Source: Pachyseris speciosa (Eukaryota; Cnidaria; Anthozoa; Scleractinia; Pachyseridae). From it: a DNA stretch of 64,000 nt. The stretch lies in NCBI GenBank assembly GCA_016490735.1, contig JAEMWC010000013.1:735001-799000 (forward strand). Reading direction: 5' to 3'. The translations under genes and the position numbers were made by a program. Shown here piece after piece: positions 46,062-56,150 of this stretch. Below the pieces are notes generated by a model. The model was not told where the DNA came from. It saw only the letters and a program-made list of their open reading frames with translations, and did no database searches. Numbering within the stretch: the first letter of the stretch is position 1; each line of letters starts with the position of its first letter.

Positions 46062-46910
46062 CTAGAATTGGGATTGAATTGAATGGACTGTTTTTGCCCA
46101 GTAGAAGTCCTTTTCCTTTGGTTTTTCTTTTTTTTTCATTCCCATGCTTATTGGGTTATCCCATGTACCAAAAACAGGAGGGGTTTGCCATGGAATCATA
46201 GCATGTTTTCCACCACTTTTATTTTTATTTATTGCAATGGAATCTGGAACATGAACTGGTAATGACCGTCTTGGACGGCTTCTTTCAACATGCAAACCTT
46301 TTCCAGTTAATTTTCTAATTGCTTCTATGGCCAAAGGAATTCCAATACTGGCGAGTATTGTTCCAATACCATTTCCAATCTGTGTTTTTGTTGGTTTTAT
46401 AACAACGTCTCCACCATACTGCATTTTTTGAATAATATCTGCCATTTGCCTCGTATTCAATAAATTTCCTACATTCAATAATTGGGATAAATTGGCATTA
46501 GGAATAAGAAATCCTCCACTTTGTTTCTTCCCAAATAGTTTATCAACACCGAGACTTGCTAATGAAGACAGAGCACCAGTAGCCAATGCTGGAGCTGCTT
46601 TAGCTACTGCTTTACCTGCATATAGCAATAGTTTTGTTCCAAGTGAAAAAAGACTGGACCAAAGAGAACCTCCTTCTACAACAGCTTTTCTGATTTGATT
46701 TTTTGATATCTTGATGTCTGAACCTTTTCCTGATCTATTTGATTTAATCAGTTTGTTGATTTGTCTCTTAGTCAACATTAGCTGATCATTACCTGTTAAT
46801 TCATTATGCGATAACCTCAATGTTACAGGTGAATTTGTTGCATAAGCTTTTGCTAGCTTTTGTTTCTGACTTTTTGACAGTCTCACTCCATGTGGATGAT
46901 AAGTAGTCAT
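46062..46910 (-). CDS. pVI-like minor capsid / membrane-active protein
   Basis: A 282-codon gene. It has a basic N-terminus, then a Gly/Ala-rich hydrophobic stretch (GGSLWSSLFSLGTKLLLYAG, ALATGALSSLASLGVDKLFG at about 80-125), a second GGDVV region, another hydrophobic segment (IGTILASIGIPLAIEAI) and a basic tail. This layout matches Polinton proteins compared with adenovirus pVI/pX: DNA- or capsid-bound and possibly membrane-lytic, matured by the protease encoded next to it. The assignment rests on composition and position. Confidence 0.65.
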   Translation of the reverse strand: MTTYHPHGVRLSKSQKQKLAKAYATNSPVTLRLSHNELTGNDQLMLTKRQINKLIKSNRSGKGSDIKISKNQIRKAVVEGGSLWSSLFSLGTKLLLYAGKAVAKAAPALATGALSSLASLGVDKLFGKKQSGGFLIPNANLSQLLNVGNLLNTRQMADIIQKMQYGGDVVIKPTKTQIGNGIGTILASIGIPLAIEAIRKLTGKGLHVERSRPRRSLPVHVPDSIAINKNKSGGKHAMIPWQTPPVFGTWDNPISMGMKKKEKPKEKDFYWAKTVHSIQSQF

Positions 46911-47039
46911 ATAATATATGTTTATACTAAATTGTATTTAATATAAAACATTTGATTAATTATTTATTTAATTTATTTAATTTATTTATTTTATTCAATT
47001 TATTTAATTTAATTAATTATTTCCAATTAATTATTCCAT
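46911..47039. other. AT-rich low-complexity spacer
   Basis: Runs of AATTTATTT between the capsid gene end and the pVI-like gene. The leader of the latter (ACATATATTATATGAC) is at its left side. Confidence 0.6.
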
Positions 47040-48332
47040 TTACATAGATCTCAAGACGATTTTACCATCAGTCTTTCTCATCTCAATATCCTGCTCATAG
47101 AGGACCAATGCATACACACTGTAATCAGCATCTGTTACCCCACTCAAAGTGTATTTGAAAGTCAGTTTTGTCATTCCATCTTTGATATCCTGTTTCTGTT
47201 TCGTCAAATCAAAATAAATGAAAGGGAATATTGTACCGAAATTGCCCCTGTTAAGAAGGGTACTTTCACTGAAATCATTTACAGCTTGAACATATTTCAA
47301 AACATCTCTAAATACTCTTGTCGGTTCTGTTGATGGTTTATAATGAACCTCTGGATAATCATTACCATTGCCAACCTCAAGATAACAATCATTCAAAGTT
47401 TGGTTATTTGCAACTGAAAAGGTGTTATAGAGAAATTTATTGGCTGTCTGATCAGAATCATTAGCATCATTGATGATGAATACAAAGACATGCCTGGGTT
47501 TGTTTATTCCTGTGGAAATACGGAAATTGGCTGTCTGTTGTCTTGTTGAATTGCCTCTCTCAACCATTTCTCTCATGTAAGTCCACTTTCTGTTGTCAAG
47601 ATACTTACTCATGTACAGTGACTTTCCCGCTGAATTAAAAATAATACGAGGAACAATAAGCTGAAATTTAGTTAGTACCACACGGAATCATCAGCAGCTT
47701 GCCAAATCATATTGTCATCACTCTCAAGTGTCAAGTTAACCTCCAGTTTAGAGTTTGGCAAAAGTTCATCCCAAAGGCTCTTGAAAAAACCGTATCTGTT
47801 CAATGCAAGCTCTGCATTTACTTTACCACCAGCAGTATTCAACGGTGCTTTGCGAGCTGCGAAACCTTTGTTATAAGTAGCCACCTGAGCAACTCTGTCA
47901 TCAGCAATCCTGTTGGTGTCAAGATAGAAAAACTCATTTGTTCCTTGACTTGAAGCATAACCTTGTGAATACTCAAGCAACGACTTAATATTTGTGGCTT
48001 GGTTGGCATCTCTGCACTCATAAACATCAATACCATTCATTTTTACATTAATTAAGAGTGTTTATAAGAGCGTGAACTGAATTAACGATACCATTTCTAT
48101 CATTTTCTGCAATGGCGGCTCCATCTGCAAGCTTCTTTACAATGAAATCAACATTCAAACGGGCATTGTACCAATCAAATGGTGTAGTCTCTCCACTGTT
48201 ATCAACAACGAAACGGTAACCTGTTTTCCTCTGATGAGCATTGTTTGCTACTACAGTATTAAGTGCTGTCTCTAGTTCGAACACCACATCTTCATATCTT
48301 TCGATATATTTTGAGTCACGATAGTTTGACAT
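47040..48332 (-). pseudogene. Major capsid protein (double jelly-roll), two breaks
   Basis: Three consecutive frames (48332-48048, 94 codons; 48040-47672, 122 codons; 47681-47040, 213 codons) together have the length and order of a Polinton major capsid protein. Recognisable parts are TPFDWYNARLNVDF, EFFYLDTNRIADD, NRYGFFKSLWDELLPN, RVFRDVLKYV, FPFIYFDLTKQKQDIKDG and VYALVLYEQD. The first break is a TAA plus frameshift near 48045, the second a single-base shift near 47678. Double jelly-roll proteins form the hexons of the icosahedral shell. The alternative that the 94-codon frame is a separate gene is less likely, because its end runs directly into the next piece. Confidence 0.82.
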
Positions 48333-48350
48333 ATATTATTGTGTTAGATA
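48333..48350 (-). promoter_or_regulatory. Start-adjacent motif of capsid gene
   Basis: On the minus strand, TCTAACACAATAATAT runs directly into the ATG. The same TCTAA...TATATG layout precedes most genes of the element. Confidence 0.6.
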
Positions 48351-48354
48351 AAAG

Positions 48355-48609
48355 TTATTTTATTTTACGAGGTCGGCCTCTCTTTCTTTTGATTAAACCA
48401 CCAGTCTGGCTCACACTCTCAGTTCCACTCTTGTTTCCACTTTTCCTCTTTTTCAAAAGTTCTATTATTTTGTCACCAGCTTTTTTGCCAGCATGTTCAC
48501 CAATTGTTGTGGCTGCTTTTTCTGCTGCTTTTTTTCCAGCTGTTTTGATAATGTCAGTCATGACACCTTCACCATGTTGTTCATATTTTTTAAACTCAAA
48601 CCGTTTCAT
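48355..48609 (-). CDS. Basic AT-hook protein (84 aa), core-like
   Basis: Lys-rich with an amphipathic Ala/Lys segment (KAAEKAATTIGEHAGKKAG) and a C-terminal AT-hook (KRKRGRPRKIK). It is probably a DNA-condensing core protein packed with the genome. Preceded by CCTAATAGTATATG. It lies between capsid and penton-like genes. Confidence 0.65.
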   Translation of the reverse strand: MKRFEFKKYEQHGEGVMTDIIKTAGKKAAEKAATTIGEHAGKKAGDKIIELLKKRKSGNKSGTESVSQTGGLIKRKRGRPRKIK

Positions 48610-48622
48610 ATACTATTAGGTT

Positions 48623-49408
48623 TTATAATTCTGTCCCTCTCAAGAATAACTCAATATACCAATCTATCCCGTTTAAATCGACTGGAGCTCTAGAAGAGTC
48701 TGTGACATAAAAGCGCATTGAGCTGATTGAATGTGTTGAGACAGGATTCCATGAAAGAAAACGAGGTTTGTAAGTGAAAGGTAAACTTCTGACGAGATCT
48801 GTGACTGGTATAACTGCGATTGTATTTGTGCTATTTCCATCAACAATGCTATCTATCACCATATCACAATTGATATAAATTTCATCTACTCCTCTTGTAA
48901 TATCAGGTAGATTTGTTCCATATTCTGTGGCTGAAACTAATTTTGAATCGAAACCGATAAGTTTTCTGAAATCAAGATTTCTCAGATCCACTCGATAGTT
49001 TTCATCAAGTTCAATCAAAATGCGATATGTTGACAAAACGAAATACATGTTAATACCATACATGAATTTTGATTTGTCTGTTTCAGATGGATTCAGTACA
49101 TGGTTATTTTTTCTCATATACTCATGAATGTAACTATTGATATCGTCGTATGAATACATCCCGTTAACGAATGTTATTGTTTCCCAGTTTGCACCTTTGT
49201 CGTGGCTATATTTCATTTGATTATTCCCAAAAAATTCTCTGATGTTGTACCAACTGTATGTCATATTGATAACATTCACTGCCATTTCATATTTCAAATC
49301 ATGCGTTAAGTTGATAGGTGTATTGAATCTTTTTTCAAAATCATGACTCTTGCTGACACCAATTTTGTCTCTGTTTTTACTGTTGAATCGTAATGAAATT
49401 TCTGTCAT
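48623..49408 (-). CDS. Penton-like minor capsid protein (single jelly-roll)
   Basis: 261 codons, all-beta looking, with NMTYSWYNI, FVNGMYSYDDINSYIHEYM, KLIGFDS, LPDITRGVDEIYINCDMV and SMRFYVTDSSRAPVDLNG. These blocks correspond to the Polinton minor capsid protein that forms the pentameric vertices, where the fiber proteins encoded to the right would attach. It is intact here, with the leader ATCTAATGTAAAAGTATATG. Confidence 0.8.
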   Translation of the reverse strand: MTEISLRFNSKNRDKIGVSKSHDFEKRFNTPINLTHDLKYEMAVNVINMTYSWYNIREFFGNNQMKYSHDKGANWETITFVNGMYSYDDINSYIHEYMRKNNHVLNPSETDKSKFMYGINMYFVLSTYRILIELDENYRVDLRNLDFRKLIGFDSKLVSATEYGTNLPDITRGVDEIYINCDMVIDSIVDGNSTNTIAVIPVTDLVRSLPFTYKPRFLSWNPVSTHSISSMRFYVTDSSRAPVDLNGIDWYIELFLRGTEL

Positions 49409-49414
49409 ATACTT

Positions 49415-50296
49415 TTACATTAGATATTTCATCATTATTTTGTTTAGCTCATTAGTTCCAATAACACCCAATCTGCTTAATGTATGCAATATCTTCACAA
49501 ACTCATTTCTGACACCAGCACTGTTATTACCTGCAAATAGGGACCCACCAAGCAATTGCAATCGTGAAAGCAAGTCTCCAATATTATTGTAATGAAAAAC
49601 ACCTGCTCCATATTGTCTTTTCTTCTTTCTGATACCTGAACCAACAGTTTGTGCACCTTCCTCAACGGCGCCAATTCTTTTTCGGTACTTTTGCAATAAT
49701 TTGATCTCTTGAGTTATTTTATGAATTCGTTCTTTATTTTTATCCCTATTCTTTTTGGTTATTGATAGATGAGCTTTTTGTCTTCCAGCATCTTTTGTTA
49801 ATTTACCAATCATTTGATCATACTCATTAATATCGATTGTTCCATCCATATATGATTTAAATATCTGTGATGGAGGAGCTAAATTATATTTCATCAATGT
49901 TTGAATATCCTCAAGTGAAAAACCTTTGTCAAGATTTGACTTATAAGGTGTTTCAGTTTCAGTCATCATTGCCGGTTTGTAATCAATTGGTAATGTTGTT
50001 TTCACAGGTACTGATTCAGGTAACGTGTTTAATAGCATAAGATCTTCAAAACCAGATGTCAAGGCTTTTTGATTTTTTTTCAACTGTTCAATAACTTCAT
50101 CCTGTCTTTTGTCAACACTTTCTTTCACACTCTTCTGGACATCAATAGAGGGTTTCAGTAATTCTGATGTTGTATCATATGCATCCTGTTTTCTGTATTC
50201 ATAAGTCTTGATAACATCACGAACTTCTCTTGTTTTGTTTCCAGCTTCAATTCCACTTTTAAGAAGCCTTTTCATTCGTTCTATTTCCATATACAA
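49415..50296 (-). CDS. Polinton structural or scaffold-like protein, coiled-coil
   Basis: 293 codons, rich in Lys/Glu/Gln. There are predicted helices at about 1-90 and 180-215 (KKNRDKNKERIHKITQEIKL), a GGSLFAGN hydrophobic Gly-rich segment near 250, and a C-terminal helix. No catalytic motif is seen. A gene of this type commonly sits between the penton and ATPase genes in Polintons; its role is unknown and scaffold or internal protein is a guess. It starts 30 bp from the divergent ATPase gene. Confidence 0.55.
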   Translation of the reverse strand: MYMEIERMKRLLKSGIEAGNKTREVRDVIKTYEYRKQDAYDTTSELLKPSIDVQKSVKESVDKRQDEVIEQLKKNQKALTSGFEDLMLLNTLPESVPVKTTLPIDYKPAMMTETETPYKSNLDKGFSLEDIQTLMKYNLAPPSQIFKSYMDGTIDINEYDQMIGKLTKDAGRQKAHLSITKKNRDKNKERIHKITQEIKLLQKYRKRIGAVEEGAQTVGSGIRKKKRQYGAGVFHYNNIGDLLSRLQLLGGSLFAGNNSAGVRNEFVKILHTLSRLGVIGTNELNKIMMKYLM

Positions 50297-50326
50297 TTGT
50301 GTTAGACTAATCTAAACTATTAACAT
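50297..50326. promoter_or_regulatory. Divergent promoter between structural gene and ATPase
   Basis: Only 30 bp separate the two start codons. Leftward the phrase is GTCTAACACAATTGTATATG; rightward it is GACTAATCTAAACTATTAAC then ATATGG. Two TCTAA-type motifs in opposite orientation overlap, so one short region must serve both genes. Confidence 0.65.
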
Positions 50327-50968
50327 ATGGAAATTCCAAATTATGATATCATTCAGAATTCAAATAATTCATTCAGACAGTTGTATCCGTATATGCCAAA
50401 AGATACATTTAGAATGTTATTGGCTGGTAATTCTGGATCTGGAAAGACAACATTGTTCATGCATCTGATTATGGAACCATTAGTCTATTATGATCAGATA
50501 CATCTTTATGCTAAAAACTTGGATCAAGACAAATATCAATATCTGCGGAAAGTCATGGATGAAATAAGCAGGCAAGTTGGATATCCTGTATTGATATGCA
50601 GCCAAGATGAAATATCACCTGTTGAACAGATTAAAGACACTGATTTACAACGATTGGTTGTGTTTGATGATTTTGTGACTGATAAAAAACAAGATCAAAT
50701 CATAAGCTATTTCATTCAAGGGAGACACAAAAACTGTTCTGTCATATATCTCACACAATCATTCTATGGATGCCCAAAATCTGTTAGACTTAATTGCAGC
50801 CATTTCTGCCTTTATGATTTTCCATCCACAAGAGAGAGAAACATTATTGCACAAGAACTTGGAATAGACAAGCAGAAATACATTGAAGCAACTAAGAAAC
50901 CTTATTCTTTCTGTTATGTTGACAAACCAATGAAAACAATCAAGAGGAATTTTTATGGTGCTGTTTAA
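50327..50968 (+). CDS. FtsK/HerA-type genome-packaging ATPase
   Basis: 213 codons, intact. Walker A GNSGSGKT (residues 35-42), Walker B RLVVFDDF (109-116), then QGRHKNCSVIYLTQSFY with the Gln/Thr sensor and a short C-terminal region. It matches the A32-like packaging ATPases of Polintons and large DNA viruses, which pump DNA into the capsid. First gene of the rightward group. Confidence 0.92.
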   Translation: MEIPNYDIIQNSNNSFRQLYPYMPKDTFRMLLAGNSGSGKTTLFMHLIMEPLVYYDQIHLYAKNLDQDKYQYLRKVMDEISRQVGYPVLICSQDEISPVEQIKDTDLQRLVVFDDFVTDKKQDQIISYFIQGRHKNCSVIYLTQSFYGCPKSVRLNCSHFCLYDFPSTRERNIIAQELGIDKQKYIEATKKPYSFCYVDKPMKTIKRNFYGAV

Positions 50969-50989
50969 TCTAATCTAATATTATATCAT

Positions 50990-51076
50990 ATGGCGCTTCC
51001 ATTGCAAGTTCCAGAATTAATTGACATGTCTGAATTCAAAAAAGACAAAAAAGATGACAACAATGACAACAATTAG
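50990..51076 (+). CDS. 28-aa micro-ORF with its own leader
   Basis: ATG at 50990, TAG at 51074-51076, with a C-terminal Lys/Asp/Asn tail (KKDKKDDNNDNN). It is preceded by TCTAATCTAATATTATATC, the same leader as the fiber gene that follows. No function is known. It may be a true peptide or the remnant of a duplicated fiber start. Confidence 0.4.
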   Translation: MALPLQVPELIDMSEFKKDKKDDNNDNN

Positions 51077-51098
51077 ACAGATCAAACTTCACTGTGTT

Positions 51099-51115
51099 AT
51101 CTAATCTAATATTAT
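51099..51115 (+). promoter_or_regulatory. Leader motif of fiber gene 1
   Basis: TCTAATCTAATATTAT directly before the ATG at 51116. A near-identical leader precedes the gene at 54677 and the micro-ORF at 50990. Confidence 0.6.
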
Positions 51116-54100
51116 ATGGGAGTTTTTAATTCTCCACAAAATCAAGATAAAACAAAAACTGGAACTGGTGAAAGAGGCCCAGCTGGTCCAATTGGTCCCA
51201 AAGGTGATAAAGGTGATAGAGGCCCAAAAGGTAATACAGGTGCAATTGGTCCACAAGGAGCTACTGGAGCTGTTGGTCCCAAAGGTGATAAAGGTGATGG
51301 ATTCAAATTAACACAAGATGGTAATTATGACATTGAAAACAAAAAAATCAGTAATGTAGCAGACCCAACTTCTAACAAAGATGCTGTTAATATGAGATAC
51401 GTAAACGATTCTGTTTTATCAATTGAAGGAACAAGGGAAAATCCATTCAAATTTCTTCTTGAAGATATATCAAAAACAACCATTATCAGAAATGCGAATA
51501 ATCTACAATTAGAAGACTATAATAAAAGCCCATACAATATCAATAAAAAATCATTGTCTTTTGTGATTCCTTCTGCTGGTCTTACAACTGTTCTTCGTTT
51601 TGATCTGACACAATTGGAAGTTTCAAAGTACACTTTAGTTGTTGAGTTTTATACTGATGGTAATCCAAACAATGCAACAGTTGATGATGATGTTTTGTCA
51701 TCAAATTTAATTGAAAGAAAGGATTCAATAAAAAGAGCATTTCCAAAGACTCATCTTGTTGATGGTTATCTTAAGAGAATATTTTTCATTGAAAAAACAA
51801 GTCAAGGAGCTACATCAATGGAATTATTGTTGATCTCACCATATTTATCAAATAATGCCAAACATCATGTCATAGTTTATGGTGTTTATGGATTTTCTAA
51901 TATCATTTTATCACATATTCACGACCCAGTGTATGAAATTGAAAACGGCAATGTTGTATTCGGCGGTGATATTGACATGAAATTAAACAAAATCATCAAC
52001 CTGCAGGATAACCCCTCAAACCCACAAGATGCTGTGAATAAATCATATGTTGACACACAAGTTTCAGGTATTGATTTTTCTCCGTTTGTTAAAAAAGATG
52101 GAAGTGTTGCAATGACTGGTGATCTTGACATGAGCAACAATAAAATAACAAATATACCATTCCCTAGCTTATCATCTCCAGTTAGTAGTTATGATGCGGT
52201 GAATTTTGGTTTTGTTGTACAAAATATACAAGGTATCAGAGCAAACACATTATTATTGAATGGAACAAATGCAATGACTGGTGATCTCGACATGGGTGAC
52301 AATAAAATAACAAATGTTGAGACTCCAAACTCTGATAAAGATTCTGCCAACAAAAAGTATGTTGATAACCTTGTTTTTTCAGCATCAGGAGCTCAACGCA
52401 ACCCATTCGCTTTTCTGTTAAAAGACATATCCAAGTCTTCTGCAGTCAGTGGTGTGGAAAACCTTCAAATTGAGAATTTTGACAGATCACCATACCACAT
52501 AAACAAGTCGTCATTGTCTTTTTCATTAAACGAAGTGGCAACTTTACATCCAAAATTCGTTTTAATGTGACATCTTTAAGAAATGGACAGTATACATTTG
52601 TTACTGAGTTTTTCTCACCCTCCAACCCTCAAAATGCAACAATTGATTTATTCATTCCAACTGTAAATATACGAGATGCGGGACAGCCATTTCAAAAACC
52701 TTTTCCCCAAACTCCACACGTTGATGGTTACATGAAAAAACTTTTCCAGATAGAAAAAACAAGTGGTGGTCAAGCGGCCTTACAGGTTGATCTAAGTAGT
52801 ACAGCTCCAGCGTCTAACACCAAAACACATCTCATTGTTTATGGAGCCTTTGGATATCATACAAATTTGTCTTACTTTGTGCACGACCCAGCGTATGAAA
52901 TTGAAAACGGCCATGTTGCATTTGGTGGTAATATTGACATGAAATTAAACAAAATCATCAACCTGCAGGATAACCCCTCAAACCCACAAGATGCTGTAAA
53001 CAAAAGTTATGTGGACCAGAGGTTGCAAACCAAACTCGATACTATTGCACAACAAAATCTAAATATGAACAACAATACCATTACTGATCTTGCTCCACCC
53101 GTCAACGCAGACGATGCGGTGACAAAACTTTATACTGATGAATATTTTCTTCGACGAGACGGTTCAACTGCAATGTATGGCGATTTGTCAATGAGTGGAA
53201 ATAGAGTGACGAATTTAGCGGACCCGTCGAATGAAACTGATGCAGTGAACTTCAGAGTTTTAAATCGAGCTGGAATAGTTATGAGAGCAAACGCTTTATT
53301 ATTGAATGGAACAAATGCGATGGCAGCGGATATGAAACTTGGAGGGCATAAAATCATTAACTTAAAAGAAGGAAGAAATAAAACCGATGCCGTAAATTTA
53401 GATCAATTAGAAAAAAGTCATATTTCATCTGCTTCTCATCCAAAGAATGCTTTCAAATATTTGATGAATGATATCGATGAAATTAGCACTGAATATGGCT
53501 TGACAGTTAATGGATATGTCAATTTACCTCGGTCACCACATTTGATTTCAAAAAAGGTAATTGATGTAGACTTGAATAAAGAAGCTAATCATATTTACAG
53601 AGCTAGAATTGGTTTTAATATGTACACAATAAAAGATGGAAAATACACTTTCATTCTTGAATGGCTATTTCCTGATTATGAAGGAATGAATCTTAGTAGT
53701 GTAACATTCAGTGCAACTGGTGGAATTACAATTCATAAAACTGTAGGGAGAAAATTTGATAACAGAAATGAAGATCATTCGAGATATTTATTATGGATTG
53801 AAAAACCTTCAGTAAGTTCACCACCTGAATATTTATATTGTACAATACATATTAATGCTAACCCAACTTATCCAAATAAGTACAAAGTTCATTGTGTTGC
53901 ATATGGTATTGATTTTGAAGCTGTAGACGTTCCATCAAGTGTTTACGACTTCGCAGAAGCTTATAAAATCGTGAATGAAAAAATGCAATTACAAACTGAT
54001 TTAGATTTGAATGGACATGCTTTGATTAATAATTCAACAAACTTATTTGATGGTGAAAATGGTGAATTGACAATGCTAACTGATATTAATATGAACAGCT

Positions 54101-54660
54101 ATTTAATAAAAGAGGCTAAACTTGGTGGTGATTTAAATCTGAATGGCTATAGAATTCATAATAATAGTTTGAATCTATTTCGTTCAAGCGTTACAGGTGT
54201 AATTATGGAAACAGCTTTCGATCTTGGAGGATTTGCTCTTTACAGGCCGAAATTAGGAGGTGATCTAAATTTGAATGGGAATGGAATAATCGGTCAAATA
54301 CAATATTTAAATTGCTTTGTCAAAGCCGAACAAGGACATAATAAGAATGTTTTAAAGCCTGTATTGATAAATGGCTCTGAATTTTTAGTTATTCACAACA
54401 ATAACTTTCGTATTAAGAATATGTATGTAATACAAGGAACAAAACCCGGAATATTCTACTTCAAGAAAAAGAATGAAGGTGCTGGGCCATTGCCATTACC
54501 AGCAACTATTTTTGAATACAGACATGGTGCTGTGGGTGGAAACATCACAACGGTTGACATCGATAAATCATTATCGAGAGGCTATCTTATAATTGACTAT
54601 TCACATCCCAATAGTGGAGCATTTGATACAGCATTCACACTTGAAGTAATTATGAATTAA
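51116..54660 (+). pseudogene. Fiber-like protein 1: collagen-like shaft and phage-tail-like repeats, one frameshift
   Basis: First frame 51116-52570 (484 codons), second 52567-54660 (697 codons); they overlap by 4 bp and the domain pattern runs across, so a single frameshift near 52560 split one gene of about 1180 codons. Residues 20-62 are Gly-X-Y (GPKGDKGDRGPKG), a collagen-like triple helix. Repeats of GDLDM..NKITN...DAVN..YVD follow, as in trimeric phage tail fibers, alternating with two or three beta-rich modules (NPFKFLLEDISK type). The end is another beta-rich head. It is likely a trimeric vertex fiber for surface attachment. Two separate proteins is the alternative. Confidence 0.7.
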
Positions 54661-54676
54661 TCTAAAATAATATTAT
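54661..54676 (+). promoter_or_regulatory. Leader motif of fiber gene 2
   Basis: TCTAAAATAATATTAT abuts the ATG at 54677, almost the same as the leader of fiber gene 1. Confidence 0.6.
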
Positions 54677-55703
54677 ATGGGAGTTTTTAATTCTCCACAA
54701 AATCAAGACAATAAAGGTGATAAAGGTGATACTGGTGCTGTTGGTCAAAAAGGTGATACTGGTGCAATTGGTCCTAAAGGTGATAAAGGTGATAGAGGTC
54801 TAATTGGTCCAAAAGGTGATAAAGGTGATGGATTTACATGAACACAAGATGGCCACTATGATCTTGGAAACAACAAGAAATTGATAAATGTTGATGAAGG
54901 AACTGATGATAATGATTGTGTCACAAAAAAAACAACTTGATCTGAAGTTAGATAGAGCTACTTTTGTTATTTCCAACTCTCTTCCTGGTGTACCAGTCCT
55001 TGATGGAATTTCTATTGCTCTCATCCCAGCTCTCTCTGTTTTAACATCTGATACAAACGATAGAGTCTCAAGATGGGTTGATCCTGTCAATAATATATCT
55101 TTCACACAAACTGATAATTCCAAAAAACCTCTGCTGTTGAGAGATTCAAATAAAAAGAGATTCTTTCTGCGATTCGATGGGACTGATGACTACTTGAGAA
55201 TAAATTCATTTGATGTATCCAAAGTTGCTGGACCAAATGGGAATACATGCACAGTAATTATGGTTGTTAATACAAAACAAGTGAAGAAACAATCTCAATT
55301 TCAATGGGGGCAGGCTAATATTCGATTTGGTGTTCATTTTCCTTGGAATAATGGGACTGTTTGGGTTGATTTTGGTACTCTCTCAGGTGGAAGACTTGCT
55401 GCTCTTTCTTTGTCTAATCTGACTGGTAATATTGAGGTTTGGACAATAAGAGTGAATGGACAAAATATGGAACTATTTAGAGGTATTTCATCAATGACTC
55501 CTGTTGGAACAAAAACAATCTCAGCAACACTGTCAGGAAATCCACAAAAAATGTTCGTTGGATGTCAAGTTGATAATGATGATGGTACTGCAGTCAATTT
55601 TTCTGAAATGGATCTGTACGCTTTTTCTGTTTGGCAGAAATCTCTGTCTGATGATGAATTAAAAAATATGTTCCGTTTCCTTGAAGATTATTTCGATCTT
55701 TAA
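54677..55703 (+). pseudogene. Fiber-like protein 2: collagen-like shaft with ConA/LamG-like head
   Basis: The first 34 bases of the coding region are the same as in fiber 1 (MGVFNSPQNQD). About 14 Gly-X-Y triplets follow, then an in-frame TGA at 54838-54840, where fiber 1 has TTA. After a further shift, an open frame to 55703 encodes a domain with FLRFDGTDDYLRI, TVIMVVNTK, GVHFPWNNGTVWVDFG, WTIRVNGQNMELFRG and DLYAFSVWQKSLSDDE. This is the pattern of concanavalin A-like/laminin G jelly-roll domains that bind glycans. The gene looks like a duplicated shaft joined to a different head; broken in this copy. Confidence 0.7.
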
Positions 55704-55712
55704 ATTATATAA

Positions 55713-56141
55713 TTGATTATTATGAAAGACATTATTAGATATGTTAAATATATATTCAAAGATGCCAAAAGAGAATATCCTGGTGTTGATGACTCAATTT
55801 TGAAATCAGCTCTAGTCTACCAATATTTGTATCATAAGCATTTCAATGATTTAATCAAAATTAATGAAATTTTACAAGAACACAGTGATATTGGACTTAT
55901 TGGCCCAGGCAGTGGATGCTTGACACATTTCTTGGAACATACACTTGGTTGGATTGATACATTACAAACACATGGCATACTTCATGATGCTTATGGTAGA
56001 TTTTATAATAGTCATTCATTGGATCGTGGATATTGTTATGCCATATCTAAGCATCTCACAACAAAACGTAGGAAAAGATCTCCATTATGTGGCCAGATAT
56101 CTGGGATACTTTATTGCATATTCAAGAGAATTATAGTATAA
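55713..56141 (+). CDS. Unidentified protein with GPGSG and HDAYG motifs
   Basis: 142 codons; the better start is the Met at 55722, after AT-rich leader TTATATAATTGATTATT. The central part reads LIGPGSGCLTHFLEHTLGW then GILHDAYGRFYN. A Gly-rich loop followed by an HD pair is reminiscent of PLA2-like active sites, but spacing does not settle it. After about 56060 another frame is also open, so a late frameshift is possible. Family unknown. Confidence 0.5.
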   Translation: MIIMKDIIRYVKYIFKDAKREYPGVDDSILKSALVYQYLYHKHFNDLIKINEILQEHSDIGLIGPGSGCLTHFLEHTLGWIDTLQTHGILHDAYGRFYNSHSLDRGYCYAISKHLTTKRRKRSPLCGQISGILYCIFKRIIV

Positions 56142-56150
56142 ACAATATGT

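Noticed and set aside
51116..51310. Host collagen gene
   Set aside because: The Gly-X-Y stretch is short, intronless, followed by tail-fiber-like repeats and inside the Polinton between virion genes.
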